Program-made: the position numbers and the translations under genes | The notes under the pieces: generated by a model | Seen by the model: only the letters and a program-made list of their open reading frames with translations | Told to the model about the DNA's origin: nothing | Database searches by the model: none | Shown: positions 1 through 9,779 of the stretch, one piece after another | Layout: each line of letters opens with the position of its first letter | Position numbering within the stretch: position 1 is the stretch's first letter | NCBI RefSeq assembly: GCF_050908995.1 | Contig: NC_135126.1 | Coordinates: 682,001-746,000 of the forward strand | Length of the DNA stretch: 64,000 nt | Direction: 5' to 3' | DNA from: Andrena cerasifolii | Lineage: Eukaryota; Arthropoda; Insecta; Hymenoptera; Andrenidae

Positions 1-324
1 ATATCAAATGTTTAATAATGATCTGTGTTTTCATTTATATTTTTTAGAATTTCATTTATATTTTTTGTGTTCATATTTTTATTTAAATAAGTAAAACAGA
101 TGTGTTACAATTTACCCCGGACTGGGGCACATTGTAACAAAGGTTCAGATTTGTTTAAGATGAAGCTAGATGTCTAAGTGTCCACGGTTTTGTCACGTAC
201 TTTCACGCAATCAGTTCACCACATATGTAAGTAGTAAATCACGCAAATTATTTCTTGATTGAGGAAAACACATTAGAGAAAAAACTGTGAAAACTTTTTT
301 GTTACTATCTGCCCCGGTCTCCCC
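1..324. mobile_element. Right end of a probable pogo-like DNA transposon
   Basis: The stretch ends at 321-324 in CCCC followed by TA, and the last bases (GTTACTATCTGCCCCGGTC at 301-319) resemble the ends of the elements at 46105-46997 and 49470-50113. A related motif, with TTACCCCGG and GGGGCACATTGTAAC, lies at 110-140 and looks like a subterminal transposase-binding repeat. The left end lies outside the window. No coding sequence is visible. The family call rests on end similarity only. Confidence 0.4.
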
Positions 325-447
325 TACATATTTAAAAAAGTAAAAAAAAATTCTGTAATATAAAATAGTCAATATAGTAGGTATGTCGATTCATGGAAGC
401 AGTTGCCAGCGGCCAGGCCGTCGAAGATGCAAATTGGCATGCAGCAT

Positions 448-510
448 AACTCGAAAAATATTTGACCAATCGACTTTTCCCAGTGCATAAATATAGACAA
501 TTAAATTCTC
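448..510 (+). repeat. Fragment related to the TTAA MITE at 51495-52193
   Basis: About 60 bases, including AAAATATTTGACCAATCGAC and a following CAGTGCATAAATAT, match 51705-51750 with a few differences (AAAATATTCAACCAATCGAC there). It has no ends of its own and is a truncated piece of that repeat family, just outside the Tc1 left end. Confidence 0.45.
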
Positions 511-539
511 TTCTAGGTGACCCTATAAGTTTAACTATA

Positions 540-765
540 CAGTATGTAACAAAAGTAAGTAAACAGTCGGAGTTCTAGCAAACAAAAGATTGTACCGAAG
601 TAAGTGTTTAATTTCATAGAACAAAGTATACATTTTTTTATATTACATGAGACTACTGAAATAAATATACTAATAAAACTTTCACTAATTAATAATCTGT
701 TTTTAAAAAAAATAAAAATGCAAGATATGTGAAGAACTCATATTACAAAAGTAAGTAGGCACGAA
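540..765 (+). repeat. Left IR/DR end of the Tc1-like element
   Basis: The outer repeat (540-564, CAGTATGTAACAAAAGTAAG and onward) and the inner repeat (about 742-760, ATTACAAAAGTAAGTAGG) are in the same orientation and about 200 bases apart. That arrangement is known to bind transposase at two sites per end in Sleeping Beauty-like and Tc3-like elements. Confidence 0.75.
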
Positions 766-806
766 CTAAATAATAAATTAATATCCGCAATGGTGACCAT
801 TCCGCC

Positions 807-1746
807 ATGATAGTTTGGCTAATCGATCGGGTGAGGAGAGCATGTATTTTCTACATTCATCAATTGAAAATAATTGCCATGTTTTCTTTATTAAATTTTT
901 CTAATTCCTTTATATTGCGTGGTCTGTGTTCTGCGATTAGAAATTTAAGATATACCACATATTTTCAATTGGCGAAAGATCAGGGCTTTACGGAGGCCAT
1001 TTCAAAATGTTAATTAAATTTTCTTGTAAATGTTTTTTTAACAACTTTCGCCGTATGAATTGGTGCATTGTCTTGTTGGAGAATAAAATCATCTCCTATC
1101 AAGCGTTTCCCTTCTGGAATTATAACGTCTTGTAACAATTTCAGGTAAACTTGAGAGTTAACTTTTCCTTTTAAAATTATAATTTTCCCTACTCCAAAAA
1201 AATGAAACACATCCCCAAACCATAATACCCTGTTCCATTGACTTCATTGTTCGTCCTGTTTCGTCCTGACATACATTCGTCCATGACTGTATTTAAGTCT
1301 AATCATAGATTCATCTGTCCAAAGGATTTTTTCCCAGAAACTTAAAGGTTTTAAAACGTGCTTATAATAAAAGTTCATTCGTTTCTTAAGATTTATCTTA
1401 CTAACATTAGGTAATTTCTTTGTAACGCGACCGTGATTTCCTGATGCGTGTAATCGACGTCGAATAGTCTTAATAATTTTGTACCAATTTTTGATGTAGA
1501 TAAAAAGAGATCTGATGATGAAATATTAAGTATCCATTTATCTATTCCAATATTAGTGACTTTTAGACGTCCCGGTCTTGGTAAAGCTGATACTCTTCCA
1601 TCTTTCTTATAGGCTTTAACAATTTTAAAAATGACTGCTGGTGTTTTAATAAAAAAGCTAGATATTTCTCTATATGTCTTGCCTTCATCTTTCATTTTAA
1701 TTACTATTCTTCTCTCCTCGTTTCTTAAATGCTTCCGCTGAAACAT
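807..1746 (-). pseudogene. Decayed Tc1-like transposase (DD34E type)
   Basis: Cut-and-paste transposase remnant. Reading leftward from 1746, the first about 117 residues carry the paired-like helix-turn-helix start (MFQRKHLRNEERRIVIKMKD, then a GRV-ALPRPGR linker). After a frame break the catalytic domain continues: ILWTDES carries the first Asp, QQDNAPIHTAK the second, and SPDLSPIENMW near 950 the final acidic residue. The frame changes at least twice and stops occur, for example before SPDLSPIEN, so no active enzyme is made. The gene lies between the IR/DR ends of its own element and is interrupted by none of the later insertions; the decay is by small indels. Confidence 0.87.
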
Positions 1747-1867
1747 TTTTCCGTATCGACCTTAAAGGAACTACGTAAATGCTAAAGAGATATTTACAGG
1801 ACTGAAAATATGTTTTAATAATATATCAACATGACCTTAATACATCGAAATGATTGGTAGAATCTAT

Positions 1868-2385
1868 CCTCATAAAAAAAACTTCAAAAAAGTAAAAAAA
1901 TTACGCCAAGTACATGAAATCGAATACATGTACAAAAAAATAGAAGAAAATAATAAATGCAAAATAAAAAAAGATGTGAAATCAAAATGAGCTGCAAGTA
2001 CATAAAGGTGCTCTCAGTCAAATACTTGGCCTGGCGAGGCAAGGTATTCTCAAATCATCTTTACCCATACCTTCCCCTCACAAGCTTTCAGATAATTTGT
2101 CAATTTAAAACTTTGACAATATGAGTCCACTTTTATTATTTTGCGTTCTTAAATAATTCTTATTCATCGATACCTTGCCCTTGCCTCGCCAGGCCAAGTA
2201 TTTGACTGAAAGCACCTTTATGTACTTGCAGCTCATTTTGATTCCACTTTTTTTTTTATTTTGTACTTATTATTATCTTCTATTTTTTGTGATTTATTTG
2301 ATACCACTTTTTTCAGTCCTCGACTTTTCATGTACTTGGCGTATTTTTTTTTACTTTTTTGAAGTTTTTTATGGGGATTATTTTT
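1868..2385. repeat. Foldback (palindromic) repeat, copy A
   Basis: The left arm begins ACTTCAAAAAAGTAAAAAAA and contains CGCCAAGTACATG, ATGAGCTGCAAGTACAT and CAAATACTTGGCC. The right arm repeats these in inverted order: GGCCAAGTATTTG, ATGTACTTGCAGCTCAT, CATGTACTTGGCG, then TTTTTTGAAGTTTTTTATGG. A larger copy of the same foldback lies at 36640-37445. There is no coding sequence; the 86-residue reading frame in the right arm is low-complexity. Confidence 0.72.
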
Positions 2386-3054
2386 TATCTCTTTTTCACT
2401 TCGCTTCTTCGTCTTCTCCCCTTTTCTCTACGTAGGTATATGTATAAAATACTTCCGCTGTCATCTTACCTTACCTCAGTGTTACTTTATCACTTACAAT
2501 CGGGAATTAATGAATCAATTTCGATGGAGTTTTTTTAACGTGCAGCACAATAATGACTTGTCCGATACAATAAGGGGACTAGCGCTCGAAAATGGGAAAA
2601 ATTATTGTCCAAACGCCAAAAAGGATTGGAAAATTAAATATTGTTAATCTGTATTTTAAAAAATACAGTGTCGTAAAGCTCGTCACAACACACATTTTTT
2701 CTATTTACAGTTTGTTTATCCAATCATTAATATTCGAGCTAAAAATTATAAACAAAATATTTCTCATCGTACGAAATCAATATTTCTTTAAACATAAATT
2801 GCAATAACATGAGGAAATATCAACGGATCTTTATGAGACTTAAAATATAATTTCAGAAAACTCTAGCGAAGCCGCAAAGTGTATGTTAAAAAATGTAATA
2901 ATATTTAATTAAAAAGTGTTGCGATAATACAAAGGCTTGGTGCAGCCGACACGTTTTTTTCTTTATATTGTATTATTTTTTATCAGTATATCTTAAATAT
3001 ATATATGTAAGTATTAAAAAAATAAAACACGAACAAACAGAAAATATGGTCTAA

Positions 3055-3857
3055 TGTCACAATTAGGTCCAGCTGAAAAAACCTTTCCAGATAATGTCTT
3101 TGGACACAGTTGGTGGATTTGGTAGGAGCATTTTACAAGATTTACATACAGCTTATGCTCGAAAAATCAAAACGCTCAAGACTTCATAAAACTGATTGAG
3201 AAGGTTTCGAAAGATAATATGATTGAAATACTGCTCTCAGATCAATATTCGGCTCTAAATTCGAACGAATTAAAAAATTATCTTGAAAATCGGAATATAC
3301 AATTGATTTTTACAGCAGTAGATACACCTTTCTCAAATGGTTTAAACGAAAGATTAAATCAGACGCTGGTAAATAGAATACGCTGTAAACTGAATGAGAA
3401 AGAAAAAAAATCAGCATGGTCCAAAATAGCGGAAGAATGTACAAATAAATATAACGAAAGAAACCACACAATTACAGGATTTTCACCAAAATACCTGCTG
3501 AGTGGAGAATCTACAGACTTGTTACCACCTGAATTAAAAGAGAAAAATAAAAATACAAAGAATTTGGAAGAAGATAGAAAAATAGCACTGCTCAGAACAA
3601 AAAAATCCCATGACTATAACAAATCTATATTTGATAAAAACAGAACACAGTATAATTTCAAAGAAGGAGATTTAGATTATGTGGTTAATGGAAATAAATT
3701 AAACAGGAAAAAAATGGATGAAATCAGAATTGGTCCCTTTAAAATAATAGAGAAGGTATCAAATTCAATTTATAAAATAAACACCGGCCATAAAAAAAGA
3801 TCACTTGGTTTGTATCATATCACAAAGCTCATACCTGTGTCGACTGATCTATGGTAA
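3055..3857 (+). pseudogene. Ty3/gypsy-like integrase fragment
   Basis: C-terminal part of a retrotransposon Pol polyprotein; integrase inserts the cDNA copy into the genome. The first catalytic Asp region (MSLDTVGGFG, about 3090-3122) is in another frame from the rest. The open stretch 3219-3857 (212 residues) carries the second Asp (LLSDQYSA, residues 5-12) and the Glu (NGLNERLNQTL, about residues 41-51). The C-terminal GPY/F module is visible as IGPFKIIEKVSNSIYKI near residues 171-187. No protease, RT or RNase H is visible upstream, so this is a 5'-truncated and frameshifted insertion. A polypurine tract and possible 3' LTR follow directly. Ty3/gypsy is the likely class; the lineage cannot be set. 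Confidence 0.82.
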
Positions 3858-3912
3858 AACACAAAAAGAAAACGCTAATTTTGCATCTCCAGATGAAAAT
3901 TATGCATCTTGC

Positions 3913-4290
3913 GGAGGGGAGATGTAAGCTTTGTGTATGTTTCGGTGGGCCGGAGATGCTCGACAGAGGTCGGGACTTGACAAGTTGCATGGGATACCCA
4001 TATAGTTATACGGAGAAACAGTTGGACTCATAAAGATATAAATGACTGCACTAACGGTTCGTGAGTGGACTACTAATTGGGGATCTTTAGATATAAAATC
4101 TACAAGTGCAGATCTTCTGTAGGAATCTGTATTAAGATAATGTACGGAAGCACGAACATTTAATTGTTGATTCCCTATTTTTAGGTTAGTGTAGCACGTG
4201 GGAAGGATGCAATAATTACATATGTAAATACTAATAAAATCCCTATTTTTAGACGAATCAACCTAGTGTTTTTGCTAAGGAGAGGAACCC
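3913..4290 (+). repeat. Putative polypurine tract and 3' LTR start
   Basis: The purine run GGAGGGGAGA (3913-3922) is immediately followed by TGTAAGC, the expected arrangement of polypurine tract and LTR start, about 55 bases after the integrase stop. An AATAAA-type signal lies near 4233. No second LTR is present in the window, and the right border before the AT microsatellite is not defined. Confidence 0.4.
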
Positions 4291-4300
4291 CTTTTTAAAC

Positions 4301-4332
4301 ATATTATATATACATATATATATGTATTAAAC

Positions 4333-4377
<45 letters not shown>

Positions 4378-4476
4378 TATATATATATAATATATATATA
4401 TATATATTATATTATGTAATAAACATATTATATATATATATATATAATATATATATATATTATATTATGTAATAAA
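4301..4476. repeat. (TA)n microsatellite
   Basis: About 175 bases of nearly pure TA dinucleotide, broken by short ATTATATTATGTAATAAA interruptions that themselves recur. Confidence 0.9.
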
Positions 4477-5305
4477 GTATTCCAAAGTACAACAAAAAGT
4501 AATACTGGTTTGTGGTTACATGCTGATTGCATGTCGATTGAATTGATTTGATTTGTAGTTACAGGCAGATTTCAAGTTGTTTGAATTTGTGGTTATGGGT
4601 TATATTTATGATATACAAACAGGACGCAATTCAAATTTGGCCAACCTACCTTGTGTTTGAGACTGCATTTTGGTTGCAATTCAATGGTACAATGATACGT
4701 ATTTGTAAAAACACGTGGCATCTCAAATTTTGACAACCTACCTTATTTGACACTCGTTAGGTTATAACCTGACTGTAAGCTGTCAAAATTTGGAGTGGAT
4801 TGCGTAGTGAAGGTAGCGATCGACGAACGAAGCATGTGTTAGTCTTTCTTTTAGCTGAAGGTGTGCGTGTAACGCGTATACGTATTATACTGACGAAAAT
4901 TTGGTTGAAGGAAAATCAGAAGAAGAATCAGAAGAAAACTCTTAGGTACCGATTCCGACAGATCTATGAGACGATATTACGATATCTCTGTCATGCGTGG
5001 ACCAATTTTATTGAATTTGGTCTTATTCGAAAGATTACATGCGATATACATAAGAAAAATGCCTTTAAATTTAGAAAATATTGCAGGCGCGATGAGATAT
5101 TAATGAAATAATTTCAGGTTAGGTTGGAATAGCCGTGCGACGAGTAAATGATAGCGGTAGCGACAGTCGACATATGCAGGGTGTCGATACATGTACTTGG
5201 CGTCTAGACGCTACCGCGTCTCTAGATAAGTTTATAACCTAAAAGAGGGAATTCAAGAATACATTTCAGGAACGGAATACAAAATGAAAAACCAAAGATG
5301 TTTAC

Positions 5306-5330
5306 TTACTTTTGTAACCTTGTAATATAT
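5306..5330 (-). repeat. Inner right IR/DR repeat of the Tc1-like element
   Basis: TGTTTACTTACTTTTGTAAC at about 5308-5327 is the inverted counterpart of the left-end repeats. With the hAT insertion at 5389-6949 removed, it lies about 190 bases from the outer right repeat (7064-7088), mirroring the left end. Confidence 0.7.
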
Positions 5331-5492
5331 ATGTTCTAATTAACTTGGTACAATAAACTTAATGCATAAAAGAAACTTGTGCTCCAAACAGAGTTGGGCA
5401 TAATCAATTACAAATGTAATTGATTACGTAATCAATTACTTTCATTACAATTACAGAGTAATTCCGATTAAAAGTAATTGCAATTACATGTA

Positions 5493-5730
5493 ATTTCTCT
5501 GAACAATTACGATTGTAATTGCCAAATGTAATTGCTCTGAACAATTACGATTGTAATTGCCAAATGTAATTGCTCTGAACAATTACGATTGTAATTGCCA
5601 AATGTAATTGCTCTGAACAATTACGATTGTAATTGCCAAATGTAATTGCTCTGAACAATTACGATTGTAATTGCCAAATGTAATTGCTCTGAACAATTAC
5701 GATTGTAATTGCCAAATGTAATTGCAGGGC
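5493..5730 (+). repeat. 38-bp tandem repeat, about six copies
   Basis: The word GCCAAATGTAATTGCTCTGA recurs at 5521, 5559, 5597, 5635 and 5673, with a further partial unit at 5711: a strict 38-base period. Each unit contains CAATTACGATTGTAATTG, which is nearly self-complementary. Units are almost identical, suggesting recent expansion. The array lies in the left subterminal part of the hAT element, where transposase-binding motifs usually sit. Confidence 0.95.
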
Positions 5731-6220
5731 AGTGACAATTACAATTGTAATCGTAATCGTGCAAGGCAATTACGATTACAATTACAATTAACAAATAGTG
5801 GTTGCTGCGAAAACAATAGCATTTTTAAACGTTTTGTTATAGATACCGAATTGTAGGTCAGTCATAACTTTATCAAACTGGTGCAAAAATAATAATTTCA
5901 GTAAAAGATTATAAATTGTAAATAAATTAAAAGCATCTATATTTCAAATTTAGTAGTGTCTCGACTCGCTTCTATGGTGAAAATTTTGTCAATTAATTGC
6001 TAACGTTCTCATGAAGGTTAAATAAAAAACATAGAAATATTAATTGTTGTTCGTGGATGGCTCTTCTCGATCGATCGTTTTCTCGCTCTCACAATAATCA
6101 GCTGTCGGTCCGCCGACTGATCGCTCGCGCGGAGTAGTCAAGAAAAAAGTAATGGGGGTCACTTGCATAGCTGCGATCGGGGCGACGAACGTAACAATGT
6201 ATTAAAATCTAACCTTCTGT

Positions 6221-6403
6221 TTATAGCAAATGTTGGAAATGACCGCCTTCTTGCCCTATGCACGTCTCAAGTCTTCGGTTGAATGATCCTCGTATTCTTC
6301 GGAATAAATCCGGTTGATCAGAAATTTCGGCGCATCCATCGAAGACTTGTTGGCGGAGAATATCCATACCGAAAAAGTCAAAGGATTCAAGACCGGGAAT
6401 CAC
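6221..6403 (-). pseudogene. C-terminal fragment of an IS630/Tc1/mariner-type transposase
   Basis: About 60 residues ending in NRRLETCIGQEGGHFQHLL, preceded by ISDQPDLFRRIRGSF. This pattern (R-x-RI..., then RR-RL-x-CI-...GGHFEHLL at the very C-terminus) is known from a group of insect DDE transposases. No catalytic residues are included. The fragment's upstream part (IPGLESFDFFG) lies in one arm of an inverted repeat, and its partner (FEFFG) is in the other arm at 6715-6750. It is a captured or inserted fragment inside the hAT element. Confidence 0.6.
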
Positions 6404-6744
6404 ACCTTGCGTTTTTCATTACCGTTCGTAATTCAGTAATGAAATCTTTCCATAATTAATAATTCAAGTACGAAAACTTCACACAGAACATAAAAACACA
6501 AATACGGATACAAAAACACTCTTCACTGGCATTGAACCGGATAGATAAAGTGTAAGCAAACAAGAGCGTACATAGGCGTTGATAAAACCAGATGTAAATC
6601 TTCAAAATATCAGATATAACCAGAGAATAGTTTTACTCCCGGTTTTTGCGCGTTGAATAATTATGGAAAGATTGCATTACTGAATTATGAACGGTAATGA
6701 AAAATGCAAGGTGTGATTCCCGGTCTTGAATCCTTTGAGTTTTT
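6374..6744. repeat. Inverted repeat, about 85-base arms
   Basis: The left arm (about 6374-6452) contains GATTCAAGACCGGGAATCAC and CATTACCGTTCGTAATTCAG. The right arm (about 6664-6744) contains the inverse, including GTGATTCCCGGTCTTGAATC and GAATTATGAACGGTAATG. The spacer is about 210 bases. This looks like a small foldback remnant inside the hAT element. Confidence 0.72.
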
Positions 6745-7090
6745 CGGTACGTATTCAATTACCATTTATTAAAATTTATTCCGTAAATATCGTTTCAATA
6801 GTAATAAATGTTCATAGTAGCAGTAATAGTAATAGTAATTGTGGTCAACTAAATTAACGATAATAGGAAGTAATCTGTAATTGAATTACACAATTCCATT
6901 TTAATCGTAATTTGTAATTTGTAATTAGATTACATTTTGCCCAACTCTGGCTCCAAATAGGAATAACAATTGGCGGTCGTCGCCTTAACGTTTGCTGTTT
7001 TCGTTGCTAAGATACCTAATTCTAGGTTTCAGAAAAATCTATTCAAACGTCAGAAACTTTCGTGTTTACTTACTTTTGTTACATACTGTA

Positions 7091-9775
7091 TGTATTATTA
7101 AATTATATAATATCTATTGCATAGTGAACACGGAAGTTTTTCGTAAGAATCGCCTATCCTTTAGTTTCCAGTGCTATCATTCTTTTAATAAAGCATTTTT
7201 TATTATTTTAATAGGTTCATCCATAGCGTAACTTTATTTAAAAAACAAAATTTTGGTGCATTCCTTATTATGGAATAATTTTCTTTTACTTTTTTAAATA
7301 TGTACTAACTAGGGAACCCGCGAACGCAAATTTGTGGGTTTTTAGAGTGACTCAAAACAAGAACAACGGTGTGCTTCATTTGGGCCCTATCGCTCTTTAA
7401 GGGGGTGAAAACTAACCTCAAAATCAAACTTCCACTTTTTCGCGTATAACTCTCAAAGTACAACAGACAGAAAAAAATGTTTCAAAGAAAAGTTTAACGG
7501 TACAATAAGCGCTACAAACTTCCGTTAACAAAATTTTGAAAAGACTTTTTTTCGTCAGTTATATATATTTTTTAAACTTTTTTCAAAACATTCTTAAACG
7601 ACGAAAAAGAATTCCCATTTGCATTTCAAAGAGAAGGTGAAAAAACCAACCATTGTTCTGATAACGTTACAATAAAACAGTACCTACTCTAGTTTTATAT
7701 GATGACATATCAAAAGCATTGAAATTGAAAAAGAAATTCCTTCTGGAGAATCTACTAAACTCCATCGAAGTCTTCGTGGAAGGTGCCTACTACAGAAACT
7801 TGAATCGCAAAACACAGGAACACCCCTCGTAGAAGGAGTCAATTGCACTTTCGCCCGAGCTGCGCTTTCACAGTGTTTCGAGGTGGCGGATAAAGGCGAC
7901 TTCATTGGATTCCGTTCGATCGACACGTGAAACGCACCATTGGTATAATTGAATTAATTCGTCCTTTCATCCCAACGAATCGTCGGCGAAACGACGTGTG
8001 TAATCAAGATCGGCCGCGTCGCTGTCGGGTTTTTCATTAATGGACCGCCGGGGCCTCGACGATCCCGCACAATGTGAAAAGAGCGGATAATCGCCGGGAG
8101 TTTCGGCACAATGGTTACGTGGAATCATCTTCTCCTGATTCGTATTGTCTTCGTCGGGCTGTTCGCGCACTCGAAAACTAAAACAATTTCGATTCCAACC
8201 TCCTGTCGTTTCTCTCGCGTCGCTGAAAAAAGAATCTGACCGCCAGGAATTCTGTTCGATGGCGATTTTTAATAATTCCCATTCACCAGCACGTGCCCGC
8301 AAAAATTCACCACGAATGATCCATTTCTCGCTCGTGTGCAATATTAAGTTCTTTCGAAAATAAACTTTTAACTCGAGAAGGGGTGGTTTGTTGGCGTAAA
8401 CGAGTTGCAGGGTGTTTCCCGGCAGGCTGTTCTTCTTACGTAATATCAATCTGTATAATTGAAGCGCGTTGGCGGGCATCGTGTTCCAGCGTGGTTTACA
8501 GTTCCCGTAAATATTGAGCCCCGGCGAATGTTTCGCGCACGGAAGGATCGTGTCGATTTCGAAACATTTATATTTCTGGCTAGCGAAAGGGCTGAACGGG
8601 AATTGTCCCGTTGGCTTAAATTTCAATGTAAAATGGGCGATCGTGAGTTATTGCGCCGTAAAACCACAGCGAGCCGTGCGAACGCATGTGCGTGCCGTTG
8701 CACATGCGCCAGGGTGTAGCGAGTTCCTATCACTTTTTAATTCCGCCGCGGCCACATAATGTCACGCGCGCCGACAGGTTGATGTAAACGTGTCGCAGCT
8801 TTGTCCAACGCGCCCAGAGCCACCGTGGATAGCTTTAATCTTTATAATACCGATTTTTGCGGCCTCGATTCGGATAGTCGAGCATTTCCAGTTTTATTCG
8901 AACGTTGCAACGAGCCAACACAACGATTTCTCTGTTTTTAAATCACTGTATTGAAATAGGATTATAGCTAAATGGAGTTCTGGTAATTCGAGGATAACAG
9001 TATGAGATTTAATAATGGGAAAAGTTCATTGATTCTTTATAGCGGTTGCTTGAGCTTGCGCAGGGAAACTAAAGGGGTTAGACCACCTTGGCCAGGTCAA
9101 GAAATATCGCATTTTTGGAAATTTATTGCTAAGTGATAAAATCACTTTTATCGATAAAATTGTTTCTATGAAGATAGAGACAGTTTTGAATAATGTATAC
9201 AATTTTTTTTTTAAATATCAAATTTGCGTAAAACTGTATGGATTTTTATACAAAGGGTCTAGCAGGGTAAGTATGGGCAAATGGCCCCCACGCCGATTTC
9301 TGGAGTTGTTATTTTTTAAACAATGCTCCTGGCCTGAAACACCATTGTGTAAAGTTTTAGGTCGCTACCCCCACCCGTTTAAGGATAATACGGGAGTGAA
9401 CGCCCTTAACGTTATTATTTTTTATCTCGGTTACTACTTAAAATATTTTAAAAAGAAAAATATAAAAACATAGCTACATTCTAACTGTACTTGGTGTGTT
9501 TTTCTTGAAATTGTAAATCAATTATTAAGGGTAGGAAAAAATAATTAATTTTTTGGGGGTGGTTTTTCGAAACAACCCTTTGAGTGACAACCTCCAAAAG
9601 AATCAAGAGTAATGTTCAATTATCGTGTTATTATATAAAAAATCCGGAATTATTGTTTCTTGTATTTATCAGAGGCCTTCCGTTTAACTAAATAAATAAC
9701 TAAATACCGTAATACCATAAATAACTAATTACCATAATTAATGAACAGCATGACTTTGTCTCTGGACGATCTCTA
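7091..9775. other. No gene recognised
   Basis: AT-rich sequence to about 7700, then a GC-richer stretch (7700-8900) with reading frames open on both strands that show no recognisable domain, then AT-rich sequence. Short palindromic or repeat-like words (GGGAACCCGCGAACGC at 7313, AAAGGGGTTAGACCACCTTG at 9071) suggest old repeat fragments, but no pairs of ends could be found. Confidence 0.5.
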
Positions 9776-9779
9776 CCTC

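Larger units (their letters stand above)
2556..5245 (+). mobile_element. Unclassified inverted-repeat element, copy 1 (interrupted)
   Basis: The left end (CAATAAGGGGACTAGCGCTC then AAAATGGGAAAAATTATTG) matches both ends of the element at 36425-38806. The stretch to about 2930 is the inverted counterpart of 38545-38805, and 4500-5240 matches 37780-38390 directly, including GTGTTTGAGACTGCATTTTG and a GCGGTAGCG...CGCTACCGC hairpin. Between these blocks sits a gypsy-type fragment and an AT microsatellite. The expected right end is missing. No transposase is recognisable. A reading frame at 4800-5111 has a counterpart in copy 2 that is broken by stops, and I assign it no function. Confidence 0.5.
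5389..6949. mobile_element. Non-autonomous hAT element (CAGAGTTGGGCA family)
   Basis: The ends CAGAGTTGGGCA (5389-5400) and TGCCCAACTCTG (6938-6949) are perfect inverted repeats flanked by an identical 8-bp target duplication, GCTCCAAA (5381-5388 and 6950-6957); CAG-type ends with 8-bp duplications are hallmarks of hAT. Subterminal regions are full of GTAATT/AATTAC words on both sides. It carries a 38-bp tandem array, an inverted repeat and a piece of an unrelated transposase, and no hAT transposase. It sits inside the right end of the Tc1-like element, so it is younger. Three relatives lie at 17109, 36181 and 39857. Confidence 0.85.
538..7090 (-). mobile_element. Tc1-like transposon with IR/DR ends, interrupted by nested elements
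   Basis: The ends are perfect inverted repeats of 25 bases (540-564 and 7064-7088) beginning CAGTATGTAACAAAAGTAAG, each next to a TA (538-539 and 7089-7090). A second, inner copy of the ACAAAAGTAAGTA motif lies at each end (about 744-757, and inverted at about 5314-5326), so each end carries two transposase-binding direct repeats, as in IR/DR-type Tc1 elements. The element encodes a broken transposase on the minus strand (807-1746). Tc1 elements are normally under 2 kb. The extra 4.7 kb is explained by a foldback/gypsy mosaic from about 1.87 to 5.25 kb and a hAT element at 5389-6949. Confidence 0.78.

Noticed and set aside
4800..5111. A 103-residue gene at 4800-5111
   Set aside because: The corresponding part of the second copy (37960-38250) is broken by indels and stops, and the sequence has no recognisable domain.
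5115..5135. Telomeric TTAGG array
   Set aside because: Only one or two TTAGGTTGG-like words occur here (and at 38255 and 12438); there is no tandem run.
5493..5730. CRISPR-like array
   Set aside because: Units are contiguous 38-bp tandem copies with no variable spacers, inside a eukaryotic transposon.
7967..8626. A 219-residue reading frame on the minus strand
   Set aside because: No domain or family resemblance, no repeated codon pattern, and shorter frames are open on the other strand over the same bases; it fits chance openness in GC-richer DNA.
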